Made by a program: the position numbers and the translations under genes
Shown here: positions 44,512 through 57,674 of the stretch, one piece after another
Layout of the letters: the number at the start of each line of letters is the position of its first letter
Position numbering within the stretch: position 1 is the stretch's first letter
NCBI GenBank assembly: GCA_946122785.1
Contig: CAMGYJ010000004.1
Span: 11,182,150 to 11,246,149 of the forward strand
Direction: 5' to 3'
DNA: 64,000 nt
Source of the DNA: Linum tenue
Taxonomy: Eukaryota > Streptophyta > Magnoliopsida > Malpighiales > Linaceae
The notes under the pieces: model-generated
The model's input: only the letters and a program-made list of their open reading frames with translations
The model's database searches: none
Told to the model about the DNA's origin: nothing

Positions 44512-46005
44512 TCAGATTCTGCATCTTTGAAACATTGATCTAGCGGCATCACAAACTTGCAAGCATTGAAACGGAAAGAAGAGCTGCGGCGGATGTGAAA
44601 TGCCAGCAATTAATGCATCGAGGTTAGTTACTGACGATCCGCCCTCTGCAACAGCTGAATTGCATATATCTCCAAGCTCGCTTGCTCTCGTCCTCATTCG
44701 TTGGCCGACTTTGCTTCCACTATCCATGAACTGCTCCACAATTCGAGCAATCTCTGCTCTACTTATCTTGGTTTCTTGCTTCAGGTGTATGTCGACCTCA
44801 CACCCAATCCCCCAATCTTCAACAATCTGCGTACTGTCAACATGGGAACCCCAGCAAAAGATGCTTCCAGAGTCGAATTCCAACTGCAGTGACTCCAAAA
44901 CCCTCCTACTGAAGAATGGCTCAATACCTTCAACTGATCACATCATGGCAAAACGATCCCCTTCTTGCATTCACCCGTTAGGTTCAGCCGCCAAGCTTCT
45001 GCACGAGCTATCCACAGGAACCGAATGCCAGCAGCTTCAAGGCCTGCGAGGATTTCATCTATTTGAGTGCTTGAAACTGAGAGAAACTCCCCAATGAGAT
45101 ATATAGTACAGAGGCTTTTGGTTGGTTGTGAAGCCACTCCATGTAGTCGACACTGTAGGAACTCCGTCGTAGTTCCAAGTAGGGAATCGTCGGGCCGATC
45201 GGATAGACTGGAAATGTGAAAGATTGTTTTAAGGAATCCATGGTTTGAATTTCGAGTTCATAGATGGAAGTAAAGTGGAGATACTGTGCTTTTGGCACCT
45301 GGAAAATGCATTCCAAGGCAAGTTCCAGCTCTGAGATTATTCTTCTGGAACAACGTTTTTAAGTTCAGAAACTTATGAAGTAGAAACCCCAGGAATGGAA
45401 TCCATACGATCTACATTAACACAAAGAGAAAAACAAAATCACTCACAAGTTTAGATCAGAGCATTATAACAAAAGACACCCCATTTCTGCATTTTACCTA
45501 AAAGATCCTTTGGCGGTGAACTCAGGCTTTTTGGAGCAACATCCAGATGATACAACATGGAAAAGAAGGAAGCTGACATCGTCCAGAAAGCTGCCACCGG
45601 AATATTCCTTCGGTCTCCAACTCCTATAGGCTATAGCCCATCTGACTTCAATGTCACCGATGATAGCAGTCACCGGAGGTTGAAGCTGATCAAGGAGCTG
45701 TTTAAATGGGATTCCATCTCCGTCATCACAGCTTCATAGAATCCTGGAAAGTCTATTGCTTTCAGGCGTTCTGGTGGAATTACGTTGGCTGTGATTTTGA
45801 ACTGAACTATCTCAGGCTTTGGTTCTGAGGTTATGCAGCTTTGGTTCTGAACTTATGCAGCGAAGCCACTCCTCTGTGATCACAAAGGTGATAAGGAAAT
45901 TTCTTCATCTGGAAGCAAGCAACTTGTAGAAGTTCATCATGGGGTTGATGTGCCCTCTCCCTGGGAACGGCATCACCACCAGATGATGGCATACTTCCTT
46001 CGGTT
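44512..46005 (-). pseudogene. UGT87A-like UDP-glycosyltransferase pseudogene
   Basis: Exon 1 remnants (45500-46005) encode PFPGRGHINPMMNFYKLLAS and LITFVITEEWL, and the later exon (44512-45316) encodes VPKAQYLHFTSIYELEIQTM, SVLYISLGSF, AGIRFLWIARAEAWRLN and AEGGSSVTNLDALIAGIS. The PSPG donor-binding box is missing apart from its last residues, and several stops and frameshifts are present. It is a tandem relative of the gene at 46296-47812. Confidence 0.85.
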
Positions 46006-46295
46006 CCATATCAGGAGAGCAATTTCTGCTGAAAATGAGAGAACTTGGTAGAACACTAGAAAAGGGTTCTCCTTATTTTCTCAAGATTAGAATATGTAAC
46101 TCACAAAAGGGCAAAGCATGCTAGATAAATGGTCAAGTGGCTTGTGGAGCTAGCCACCTGCTACCTTGCTTTGTGCATTTCTTGCTTTATGATCTTTAGT
46201 TCTTTATCCTTTATTTTATGTTATCATCCTTCCTCGTGATGTGTGAAAAAAACGCCTGTATTGTTGCTTACAGATATTCATCAACATCAACAACA

Positions 46296-47812
46296 CTAAC
46301 AAGCTTTGGAAACGTCTGAGATGAAGTCATCGAGGTTTCTATCAGAAGATCCACCTTCTGCAATTGCTTGCCTGCATATCTGCCCCAGCTCTTTGGCCCT
46401 CTTTCTCATTTCCCTAACCTCACTATTCTCTCCATCCATAAACCTCTTTACAACTTCACATATCTCACCTCTCGTCACCAACTCACCATCATCTATTCCC
46501 AACCCACCAGGATCTCTCTTCAACCTCCACCCAATTCTCCATTTCTCAACAATCACCCTACTGTTGGGAACCTGATCGAATATAAGAGGGAAAGTAAGCA
46601 TCGGAACACCCCCATAAACAGCTTCCAAGGTCGAATTCCAGCCGCAATGAGTCCAAAACCCTCCCACTGAACCATGGTTCAGCACCTTCAGCTGGTCGCA
46701 CCATGCCACCACCATCCCTTTCTCACCACCACCAAAGCTTTCTTGTAACCTATCACTCTCTCCGCGAGCAACCCACAAGAGTGGAACAGAGCTTTCCCTG
46801 AGACCCGCTACAATTTCCTCCATTTGCCGCTTTGAAACGGACAGGAAGCTCCCTAATGAGACATACAAGACTGAACCTTCAGGGTGGGAATCTAACCATT
46901 GGAAATAATCAGCAGCAGGTTTAGTAACTGTATCGTTGTCGAGTTGAGAGAAAGGAATTGCTGGGCCAATTGGGTAAACTGGGCACCGAAATTCCGATCT
47001 CAGGGAGTTGAAGACTTCATGTTCAAGCTCATGGACAGAGTTCACCAGTAGATACTGAGCTTTTGGCACCCATGAGATGCATTCTAGAGTCAAATTCATG
47101 ATTTTCCGGTCATCCCCACGGAATATTGCTCGGAGATCTGCTACCTCCGGCGGAGAAATTGCAACAATTGAATGATCATGAAGATGCTCGTTTCCGTCAT
47201 CTATCACAAAATGAAGAGAGGGGAATCAGAGACGAAGAAACAGAGTTCAAAATTTTGTGAAATTTGTCCAGTTTGAATTAAGAAGAAATTACCCAATAAT
47301 TGGTCGCGATTCTGCACGCAGGCGAAGCGATGGAACAGGGAGAACACTCTGGCAGGGACAGTACACAGCGTGGCCACCGGGATATTCCTCCGATTGCTGA
47401 TTCGGACGGCCCAACGGAGCTCGGTGTCGGAAATCATGACGGTGACGGGAGGGTCGGAGAGGCGATCGAGCAGTTGGTCAAAGGGAGATTCCATCTTGGT
47501 CATTACAGCATCGTAGAAGGCGGGGAAGTCGGATCCTCTGATGAGCTCCGATGGGATTACATTTGGGATGGAAGCTAGCCGGATATTGCTGTGAATAGTT
47601 GTGCCGTTGCCGTCGCCGCCGGAAAGGATGCGCAGCCATTCTTCAGTGATGACGAAAGTGACGAGAAGGTTGGGATTCTTGGAACAGAGAAGCTTGCAGA
47701 GGTTAAGCATGGGGTTGATGTGGCCTCTTCCTGGGTAAGGAACAGCCACCACGTGGCACCGGCGGCGGCTTCTGCCGCTGGTTTCTGAAGGGAGGGGAAT
47801 TTCGGAGTTCAT
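46296..47812 (-). CDS. UGT87A: UDP-glycosyltransferase, UGT87A subfamily
   Basis: A family-1 glycosyltransferase that moves a sugar from a UDP-sugar to a small acceptor in the cytosol; the acceptor cannot be predicted. Exon 1 (47293-47812) starts with ATG and holds the N-terminal motif VPYPGRGHINPMLNLCKLL with the catalytic His. Exon 2 (46296-47200) carries SVLYVSLGSFLSVSKRQMEE and a complete PSPG box from WCDQLKVLNHGSVGGFWTHC to FPLIFDQ. The intron (47201-47292, 92 bp) has GT-AG ends and splits an Asp codon. The spliced length is 474 residues, normal for the family. UGT87A assignment rests on the PSPG wording and the single early intron. No broken feature is seen; it sits between two pseudogenes of the same family. 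Confidence 0.92.
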
Positions 47813-48053
47813 GACTGCGGGCTGCGGCGATGAAATTGGATTCCGGAGAAATGAGAGACATCTATGGCTGGACGGTGAGTGGTAGCTGGTTAGTTTCTTG
47901 CAATTTTTGTTTCTCTCATGGGCCTCCTCGGATCTTTACCCGCATGGATCAAGCCCACAGATCCGTTGAAGAGGATAGCGACCTTTGATCGCCAAAACCG
48001 AGTCCTAATGGGTTTATTAATTTTGGACCGGAGCCTGCAATTAGTCTTATGGG

Positions 48054-48612
48054 TAGGGTTGTTGATGAGCCGAGTCGAGATTTGCCTTGTTCATTGACTC
48101 GTTTATAAACGAGCCGAGCCGAGTCGAACACGAGCCAACTCATTTATTAAATCTTGACACATCATTAAGATCGAAAGTTCGGCTCGAGCTCAACTCTAAA
48201 ATAATTTATAATATAAATAACCTAATATTTATATGGCATATATGATGCATGTGATTACCTAATGTTATGTCATATATGAGACGTATTTGCTTACATATAC
48301 TCAATGTATTAAAGACCATATGAGGTGATATATACAACTTAATAATTATATGAATCATTAACAAACCAACTCATAAAATATAGATTGATTTTCTCATAAG
48401 TTGTAGTCGAGTTGGCTCTCTAGTCACAATGTTGGGACATCTCATAAGCTCAAAACGAGATAGTTCATGAGTTGTATTCAACGAGTCACCTAATCGAGCT
48501 AGTTCACGAGCTTCACGAGCCGAACAAGGTAGAACTTTTTTTTAATCGAAACAGCTTTTATCAAGTTCGAGACCGAGCCGCTCACGAATAGCTCGACTCA
48601 TTAACAACCCTA
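48054..48612. mobile_element. hAT-type MITE rich in GAGCCGAG motifs
   Basis: 559 bp. The terminal inverted repeats read TAGGGTTGTTGATGAGCCGAG on the left and, complemented, TAGGGTTGTTAATGAGTCGAG on the right. Flanking 8-bp direct repeats CTTATGGG and ATTCTGGG match at six of eight positions. GAGCCGAG and GAGCTCG words recur inside as subterminal repeats. No coding capacity. Confidence 0.75.
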
Positions 48613-48620
48613 ATTCTGGG

Positions 48621-49320
48621 TAGTTTGAGGTGCTAATTGGTTGGATCGGTTAATTACTAATTGCTATGATGGTTAGTTAACTACTGAACAAAAATGTATA
48701 ATGATAATTGAACCAAGAAGATTTAATGGTTAATTGTGTGTTATCATTCGGTTAGCAGTTAACCACTAACCAATAACAAGCTTCACATGTGATGCTTTTC
48801 TTTTGTTATTTTGAAATTTTGTATGGTTTCCTTCTTATAACTAAAATATAATTATACAAATAATTTAAAGTATTTTAACATAAAATAATAATTATAAGAA
48901 ATAACATCAATACAATAGAACATTTATCGTGCATTAATAATTCAAATTCAAACACATAAAATTACGAATAATCAGAAGTCTTCATCCAACTAGTAAGACA
49001 TTAAACACAAGCACCACAAGATCACTATCATCCATAAACATCAAATAAACAAAGACTACTACAATGCGAGGTTTGCTATATCGGCTGCAGCAGTGGGTCA
49101 CAAAGGGGTGAATTTTCGCGTTCTAACTCTTTACCGTGTTTGAGACTTTGAGAGGAGAGTTTTTGGCAATAGGTGAACACTGAGTTGTTTGGAATTGCTA
49201 ATTTGGTTGCTTTTGAATCTTGAGACTTTTCTCCTAAGTCAAACTCCTAAACTACGTGATTGTACTAATATGAGGTTATCGATTTCTGGTTAACCATTAC
49301 TTTGATTTCAAATTCATCGA
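48621..49320. other. AT-rich spacer
   Basis: Contains a stretch rich in GGTTAATTA / TTAACCA words near 48640-48780. No gene is seen. Confidence 0.5.
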
Positions 49321-49770
49321 TGGAGCAATTCCTGCTGAAATGAGAAAACTTGGTAGAACATGCATTCCGCAAAAGGGCAAAGCAGGCTGAAAAATTGGTC
49401 AAGTGCCATGTGGAGCTAGCAACTACCTTGCATTTGTGCCTTTCTTTGTTCCTTTTTCCCCCTTAGATGACATCCTTCCTAATGATGTGTGAAAAAAAAC
49501 AACTACATTGTGCTCACAGATATTCATCCACATCAACAACACTAACAAGCTTTGGCTCTCTTTCTCATTTCCTTAACCTCACTAAGCTCACCATCCATAA
49601 ACCTCTTCACAACTTCACATATCTCACCTCTCATCAACAATTCACAATCATCTATCACCAACCCATCATGATCTCTCTTCAGCCTCCACAAAATCTTCCA
49701 TTTCTCAACAATCATCCAAATGTTGGGAACCTGATCGAGTACAAGAGGGAAAGTATGCAATTCAGCAGTT
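49320..49770 (-). pseudogene. UGT87A-like 3' fragment from a local duplication
   Basis: The minus strand at 49542-49770 encodes VLDQVPNIWMIVEKWKILWR and RGEICEVVKRFMDGELSEVK, matching the region after the PSPG box of the intact UGT. The flank 49320-49530 matches 46020-46290 downstream of that gene. The copy therefore includes the 3' end plus downstream DNA. N-terminal half and PSPG box are absent. Confidence 0.85.
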
Positions 49771-50249
49771 GCAAAGGGTGGATCATCATTCATCAGTATT
49801 GGTGGCATTTCATAAGTCGAATAGTGAAGACAATCATTGATCTTGAAACAATGAATAAAAAAAGGTGTGAACTATAGTGACTGATATGGATACGATGGAT
49901 AGGCAAAGACACCATGAAATCAAAGACACAATTCCACACAACTACCATTAGTATTAACATCGTTCCTATGATTCAGAAGAACCCTAGTAATCCGAGAAAA
50001 GTGCCAACATAGCTGATAAATGTCGCTTATGTAGAAAATTCAAAAGAGTCATCAAGTAAATCTTGACCAAACCACTTTGATTATTCCAACTAGATATAAC
50101 TAGGCCAGTCTCACCTACAGATCACCACCATCACCTTGTTGTCCTGCTAATTCAATGAGCACACCAGCCAATGATTATGCCTTTGCAGCTGCCCTAGTTT
50201 TTCGAGGTGAGCAAATGCTCGAACCTACTTGCTCGTAGGAATGATCACT

Positions 50250-50545
50250 ACCGGAAGAATCAGTCTGGTCTAAGGGGGTCAAAGGGAGGACTGGATCCCG
50301 TTATAGCAATTGTCGTGCATGTGCGGGTGCAGGTCCACGCCAATCATCATGGCGACGAGTTCTCTCGTTGCTCCGCTGACCAGGAAGGACTTGTGCAATA
50401 AAAACTCCCCCTGAACCTTAGCCTGCTCCTGACCCTGAGGAGGAGCATCCACAACAGCATGTCGTCTATGCACCTCCTCAAGCGGGAGAATAGCAAGAGG
50501 AGCATTATGTGGGAAACAATATAGTACCATTAAATTTATCATTGC
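50250..50545 (-). pseudogene. unidentified gene fragment (copy 1)
   Basis: A minus-strand frame contains LAILPLEEVHRRHAVVDAPP and QGQEQAKVQ. The core, about 50420-50510, is repeated at 51438-51520, where it is more decayed. I do not recognise the protein. Confidence 0.35.
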
Positions 50546-51224
50546 AGATAAAGGTAGAAAAGTAAACTGTTAGATACTCCATTTTATTTTTAAATTGCAT
50601 TTTTTTTTACCATATTAGACTTTACAAATACATCCTCCCATAAGTTTCCATATTACAGCTATTAGTTGTGGGTCCCACCCTCCCAGTAAAATCCTTTTTG
50701 ACGATTCTATCTTTCTCAATCTATCTTCTGTTTTTTTTTAAACCAAGATAAGCCCCCCTTGGCATGGTCGAACACCACAGTTACAATATAGAGAATAATA
50801 AAGAACGGTAGTCCTTATGCAACCAGACTCCCAATGAAAGAGGCTGATTTGCCACGAGGTGGGCGGCTTTGTGAAAGCCCCGAGGAGTAAAAGGACATGA
50901 AACTAACTCAAATAGAGAAGAAGAGAATATCACTTCCCTACGAACACCCCATTTGAGTGTGATACACATCGAATTTGCATCCAAATGTGAAAGTGTAGGA
51001 GAGATCCGCTACAAAACAATACAAACTAAATAGCTCATATATGGGGATATAAAATTCTACTACACGAGATAGAAGAACCACTGGACGCTTAAACAACATT
51101 ACCAAATATACCAACAAAGTTTATTATACATAACAAATAAGTGTAAGAAAGCGCAAGCCCTTATTGCAATACATAATATGATTACTAATAAATGTGACAC
51201 CCATTTTAAAAAAGATAAAATATA

Positions 51225-51770
51225 CTAATTACAGTATTAATATTAAAATATAAACTAAAGTGAATTACAAACCTAAAATTGAAAAGTACACTAACAATAA
51301 ACAAAAAAACCCACAATAATGAAAAACTAAACCATGACAAAAATATTAAGTACTTACCTAGTAAAACTCAAAGAAACGTTAATACTACAAAGACACTAAA
51401 GTTATAAAACAATTGAAAAGAAAGAAGGACCATCAACATGCTCCTCACCCTGAGGAGGAGCATCAGTAACAGCATGCCCTCCTTGCACCTCCTAAAGCGG
51501 GAGAATAGCAAGAGAAGCATTTCTTTGCGATTTTGCGACAAGCTGTCCAATTACTCTATGAGTGGTTCAATAACCAGCTTCATCGAATTTTTCACCATCT
51601 CTTCGATGTGTTTCACTAGCTTATGGATTATCTTGAATTCTTCTTTCAATTCCATCTGACGAGCCTCAATGGCTGTCAACTCATCTACCCATTCATCTTC
51701 ATCAATGGTAGCATCAGCCACTCCCTTCCCTTTCTTAGTATGCTGAACGGACTCCATTACATCCAACGAT
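51225..51770 (-). pseudogene. unidentified gene fragment (copy 2) with exon-like repeat
   Basis: 51438-51520 repeats the fragment at 50420-50510. Next to it, 51551-51766 encodes a charged, helical peptide (DATIDEDEWVDELTAIEARQ, KIIHKLVKHIEEMV) of unknown family. 51225-51430 is the first of three copies of an exon-like unit (see 52225-52458 and 57675-57890). Confidence 0.4.
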
Positions 51771-52224
51771 CAGAGCAATTTCTTCTTCTCCTCTTCCACA
51801 GACATAAATATTCCAAGCAGATCATTGAGTTTGTTGGCATTGTTGATGAAGAGTGCTTGATGGCTCACAAATGTCATCAAGTCAACCGGGAGCTGATTAG
51901 GATCCATATCCTATTCCACAAATTCCACGAGAGATATATAAGAAAGAAAAAAAAAAACAAGAAAAGTCGTTCGATTGAAATGCAACTACTAGCCATACCA
52001 TCCTTAGGCAGTGTCGTCGTTGCCTCCGGCAACGAACGATGCACCACCCTCCTCTTCCCTCCGACGAACTTTCCCGCCCTTCTCTCTCCTTCCTTCTTCT
52101 CTGTTCACTCTTTTAGCGACTAATTATTTTATGATTTCTTTTAAGGAAAGTACAATTTGTTCTCAAACCCTTATATATGACTTGAAGGTTAAGTGGAACA
52201 AATCACATAGTCATTATTGTAATA

Positions 52225-52458
52225 CATAATATGATTACATAATATACTAGTCACATCATTAATATTAAAATATAAAATTAAACAAAATTACAGACCTAAA
52301 ATTGAAAAGTACACCGAAAACAAAACAAAAACACCAAAATAATAATAAAAACAACTAAATCATGATAAAAATATTAAACACTTACATGATAAAGCTAAAG
52401 GAACGTCAATACTATAAAAAAACACCAATGTTATGAAACAACAATTGAAAAAAAAAAG
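52225..52458 (-). repeat. exon-like repeat unit, copy 2
   Basis: About 230 bp, similar to 51225-51430 and very similar to 57675-57890. The minus strand has a splice-donor-like CAG|GTAAGT in copy 3 (CAT|GTAAGT here) after GCTTTATCAG-type sequence. The copia element at 52459-57674 is inserted exactly at the boundary between copies 2 and 3. Confidence 0.65.
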
Positions 52459-52671
52459 TGTTATGAAACTAATGAAAATATAAACAACTACATTAGAAGA
52501 TTAGAGAGGGAAAGACACAAGAGAAGATAGGGGAAGAGTTCTTCTTATTCATTCTTAAGTTTTGATACAATGGTGTGCTATATTTATAGGCACACTTTGG
52601 TAACCACTACATCCTTATATCAATGCATATGAATGAGAGATAATGATGTAGAAATAGGGGTTACATGTAAC

Positions 52672-53679
52672 TAGGGCTGGTAAATGGTTTCACGGTTAAC
52701 GGTATAACCGGCTACCGTACCGTTAACCGATGGTAACGGTATGCGGCAGCAGGGAAGGAGTGTTCGGCATACCGGCTTATAGCCGGTTATTACCCGCCGG
52801 TTAATCGGTAATACCGAAAAACCGGAACCCTCCCCAATTCCTAGTGAAACGACGTCAACGCTCCCATTCTCTCTCTGTACCCTTCACGAATTCAACACCC
52901 TTGGACACGACCAAGCCCTTCGACCTTCCTATTCTGTTCATCTTCTCCCCAATTGTCAATTGAGTGTAACCTAACCCTAACGAAAGAGGAAGAGATGCAT
53001 TGCCGTCGACCTCCAACACTCACCAGGGTCGCTGCCGCCGACTGCTGGTCGAAGCCCACCATCGATTTTGAGAGAGCGCCGAGGTTGCTGCCTTGCTGGC
53101 GGAGAATTATCGGCAACTTGATGGGAACAGGGACGATTGCCAGAAGAAATCGTCTTCTCACCTGTCGCCGGCAACATATCTCTCACTGCTCGATCTTTCC
53201 CTCTCGTCGTCGATCTCTGCTTCTCCTACCTCCCAAACTCATCCTCGAGCACCGTGCAACCACCGGTGCTGTGAAGCTCACTATCTCCCACCCCGATTTT
53301 GAGAGAGCACCAAGGTTGCTAGCGAGAAGGTTTGGCGGCTCAACGGGAACAGGGATGAAGATCGAAGAAATCGTCTTCTCACCAGTCGCCGGCAGCGGAT
53401 CTCTCGCTGGTCGATCTTTCCCTCTCGTCGTTGATCTCTGCTTCGCTCGTCTTCTCACCAGTCACTTGTTACTTGTCAGTGCCTCGGTGGTCTCGCTGGC
53501 TTCCTTTATTTGCGGTAAACGGTTTACCGTCAAATATCCCGGGACCAATTGTGTTCGGTAACCGGTATACCAAAGCACTTTCGGTTTCAGAACTCGGTGG
53601 CCATTTTCAGATGTCCGGTATACCGATACCGGGTCAAACGGTAACCGGTTATACCTATACCAACCGTTTACCACCCCTA
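52672..53679. mobile_element. non-autonomous hAT element nested in the copia LTR
   Basis: 1008 bp. Perfect 8-bp target duplication CATGTAAC (52664-52671 and 53680-53687). Ends TAGGGCTGGTAAA and, complemented, TAGGGGTGGTAAA. Subterminal regions are packed with ACCGG, CGGTTA and GGTATAACCGG words. The GC-rich interior (52850-53500) contains an internal near-repeat around GATTTTGAGAGAGC (53062 and 53296) and no transposase. Confidence 0.92.
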
Positions 53680-54319
53680 CATGTAACTCCCAAGTGAGCA
53701 TCTAATGTGGTAGGCCATTGGTCATCCATATATCAATATTTACATAATACTCCCCCTTGGATGACCACTAGACTGCATTACGCTATCTCATACTGCCTCG
53801 TTAAAAACCTTACCAGGAAAACCCATTGGGAAAAAACCACGGTTAAGGGAAAAAGAGTGCAGTGCGTATATGCTCCCCCTCATGACCACATCACTTCAGA
53901 TTTTTGAGTCGTTGAACTCAAATTTCACGAACAACTTTTAGAAAGATTGTTATCGGGAGTGAGTTAGTGAACAATCTTCTAGATTGTGAATTTGATGCAT
54001 GATCTTTAGATTTTCTTCATACATGATCGTCAGGATGATTTCATTTGAAAATAGTTCACAACCACAAGTACTTGAAATATGGTGGATCACAAAGTGTAAC
54101 GAAAGACATTCAGGACTTGCCCATTATAGTTTGTTTTGTTTCTTTATGAAACATTTATATCACCATATGTAAGAGATAGCTCGTCTCCGATCAACCAATA
54201 TGAGGATCAAATGATATATAGGATTTGGATATACAGTTTACCAAATCTCTCTTTGATAATACCATAATAGAACAATCGCATATATTGTTCCCGAAGGTAA
54301 CAAAGTATTTTCAACCGTT

Positions 54320-57060
54320 CTAATGAGGGAAACATTGTATCTTGCCAATATTATCAACACCAAAATGATAGTTTATATGGTGCTTGGCTACCAAGGTGCA
54401 TTGGTGCTCTAATGCATCAACATATGGTACTTCAGGACCTAATGTTTCACTTCTTTCTTGATTTCTAAATGGATCTTTGGTCACTTCTAGTGATCTTAGG
54501 ATCCTAATGTTATTTGATGAACACAATTCGTTCATGCAAAATTACTTCCTACTTTTTCAACATTACCTTCCTTGTCCATAAAAAGGATCTTAAATCCTTC
54601 AATTTAACTTATGTATCTAAGCAATCAACTGCTTTAGGAAGCTCTTCAGGAGATCCAATAATAGTCATATCATCAAAATAATATGAGATCGTCACATCAT
54701 CATTTGCATGCATCAATAGAGTTTTAATCTTGATCCTCACATTGTACATATCATATTTAGTACTCAAGTACAACAAACAAATTTCATCGACAATGATTTC
54801 ATTACGGTTCCAGTATTGTAGTCTAATATGGTTTTGAGATATCTTCGCTTTCACAACTTTCAGAGACATGTGTTCTTCTGGAACTAAAATGATCTTTTAT
54901 TCTTGGTTACTCTTCTTGAGTTTTCATGTCCTCGAGTTGACCATTCTAATTACAACTCCTTTTCTTTCTCGAGGATGTTTATCATTGGAACCGATTGGTC
55001 TATCACGCTTCATGCGCTCTTTCATACACATTTTTTATATATATTAGAGTATCCAACAAGGATATCAAATTTAGTTGGAGCATTTACAACTAGTATATGT
55101 GACTTGGTCACTTCGTATGGCCAGTAAAGGCATTTGATAGTTGGTAATGATAATTCATCTTATGAACTTCAGGTTCATGTTTCTTACTTTGAGAATCAAA
55201 ACTAGATAATGATAACTCATTCCAACTCATCTCTTTGTCTAGCTGTTTTTTTTCTCTCCCCCTTAATGTTGGAAAAGTGATTCATCAAAACAATAATTTC
55301 GCAAACACATTTCCTATTTGGAATTCATACCCAACACAAATTCTCAATTTCCAACGAGAATCAACTTAAGATACTGTGGTGAAGCAATTGGGATGTATGC
55401 GGCACACCCTGATATTCTCATATGAGAAATGTTAGGTTTTTGACCAAAATCATTTGTAAAAGGGGGAAACTTATGATAACTTGTTGGTTAGATGTGAACC
55501 AATACTATCACTTGCCAGCTAGCATGTCCTCGACAAGAGACCAGAAGGCTCAGTTTGTTCTCTTAAGCAAAGTGATGTTTGCTGGATAACCATCAAAATG
55601 TATCCATAGTGAGGCAATCAATCTCGCAAACATGGGTTGCGATTAGATAAAATAAAAGTGATCATCCATTTGATGCAACAACCCATAAAATTCACAAATG
55701 ATCCACATGGCTGATGTATTGTTCTGCATAAACGTCCATAAAATCTCAAGAGATTTGCCAACTCTTATACAAGCGATGATCAATTGTTCTATTCTCCTTG
55801 AGAACAAACATGACATAATAACTCTTTTAGTTGAAGATTTCTTTGAATTCTCATATGATGTTCTCATGAATTCTCAAAGAACCTTTTTTCACATCAAGAT
55901 CCGGGATGGTCTAACCGGATCAACCAATTATCAAGTTATCAAATCTTGTAAACTTCTGGTTTACACTTTTATGTGTACTGATTGTACTAATATACATGTA
56001 GTACATATTTGTGATGCAAATATTAGTTTCACTATTTTCTTGATAAGATATTAATTTTATGAATATCCTTTTAATTGGGTAATGCATCATCACTAGGTAG
56101 TTTGGTTCATTCAGACCACAAAATTAGCTCCTTTAAAGCTTTACCATATTTTGTATCATATTCCACCCTTCCGGGGACTTATGATTTGATGCATTCTTAG
56201 TAAACACAAATTCATAGTGAATATCATCACAAATTGTTATCACGAGTACATAATTTAGTTACTTCAAGTAACCAAACATAAGCTCTTCGGAAGTTTTTTC
56301 TTATTTATGTACTCTACCATATAGTTTATATGGATTTTTTTCTAATACTCATACTTTATAAAAACATAATAAAAGTAATAAATGAGAATATTTCAAACTT
56401 AAGACAGAAATGATGAATTTATCAAGTTAATTGTTCTAGATAAAGGTTATCAAATTAAATTATGCATGAAAAATAACGTCACAATAAAATAAAAAAGAAA
56501 TAAGAATCATAATACTTCAATTGTGAAAATTAAATAATATTTATTTGAAACAATACCATCACTAACTAGGTGATTTTAAATTTATTTCATTATACATTAT
56601 AATGTACAACAGGTACATTATGTTATCATGACTTTGATAATGCAATTGTGGTATCATCCTTATTTATAGTTCTCCTTTTACTCCTCTTTTCTCATTTCTG
56701 GTGAAAAGATCCAAACAATACATTTAACATATATATAATTATGTTTATAGCGCCATTCACTTCGGAGAATAGATTATTTCATTCACTTCTGGAAATGAAA
56801 ATTTCTCAAGTGATATCATTTTCATCTTTAGTGGAGAATATACCAACTTATAATACAAAAAATATGTTCCATAATTTTGATATTGCGGGAGCGTATATGA
56901 ATTAGCTTTTCCCTTTGATTCTTGGTAGAATAAAGTCTTTTGCGTACAACGGGTACCAGACAAATGCAATTTTCCATTACAATGGTAACATACAAAAACC
57001 AATCTTCTGGTTACCATGTCCACTTCTTTCTTTGCCCTTGGATTCTTCAATTTCCACTTC
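54320..57060 (-). pseudogene. remains of the copia polyprotein
   Basis: From 5' to 3' on the minus strand: a zinc-knuckle relic (VCYHCNGKLHLSGTRC) at 56757-57050, then unrecognisable sequence. RT fragments (DDVTISYYFDDMTIIGSPEE) follow at 54609-54869, and an RNase H-side piece (RSLEVTKDPFRNQE, LGPEVPYVDALE) at 54320-54535. Many stops and indels. No domain is intact. Confidence 0.8.
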
Positions 57061-57399
57061 TGGGGAATATATGGGCTATTGGAACTTACATTTTCTACAT
57101 ATCAATGTATGATGGATAAGAATAGGGTGACACTGAGAACTGAGAAAATAACTCATCACTTATATTACTTTTCTTGTTAATCCAAATAGACCGACGTGAT
57201 AAAATATCAATGGATACGAGAAGTAGCACCCATCTTGATATATTGGAATGAGGTAATCTCAACACAAATACGACAATAAGATAAGAAAGGATCTAAGAAT
57301 TACATACCTTGATCATATTGTGATCTTACTCCAATATCGTAGATTATGTCGAGAGTCTTTGAGCAATGATAATTTTGGCAGGGCTTCGTGCTGATAACG

Positions 57400-57674
57400 T
57401 GTTATGATACTAATGAAAATATAAACAACTACAAGAGAATATTAGAGAGGGAAAGACACAAGAGAAGATAGGGGAAGAGTTCTTCTTATTCATTCTTAAG
57501 TTTTGATACAATAGTGTGCTATATTTATAGGCACACTTTGGTAACCACTACATCCTTATATCAATGCATATGAATGAGAGATAATGATGTAGAAATAGGA
57601 GTTACATGTAACTCCCAAGTGAGCATCTATTGTGGTAGGCCATCGGTCATCCATATATCAATATTTACATAATA
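57400..57674 (-). repeat. copia 5' LTR
   Basis: 275 bp, TGTTATGA...CATAATA on the plus strand. It matches the interrupted LTR at 52459-53749. Confidence 0.88.

Larger units (their letters stand above)
52459..57674 (-). mobile_element. decayed Ty1/copia retrotransposon with intact-looking LTRs
   Basis: LTRs lie at 52459-53749 (275 bp once the nested hAT element is removed) and 57400-57674 (275 bp), about 97% identical. They are flanked by near-identical AAAAG and AGAAG. A polypurine tract, AAGGGGGAG, adjoins the left LTR and a primer-site region reading TTATCAGCACGAAGCC adjoins the right LTR, so sense is minus. The interior keeps only shreds of coding sequence. Confidence 0.88.

Noticed and set aside
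52953..53561. 202-codon frame inside the hAT element
   Set aside because: No transposase motif. Overlapping frames on both strands are similarly open and the sequence is internally repeated, so coding is unsupported.
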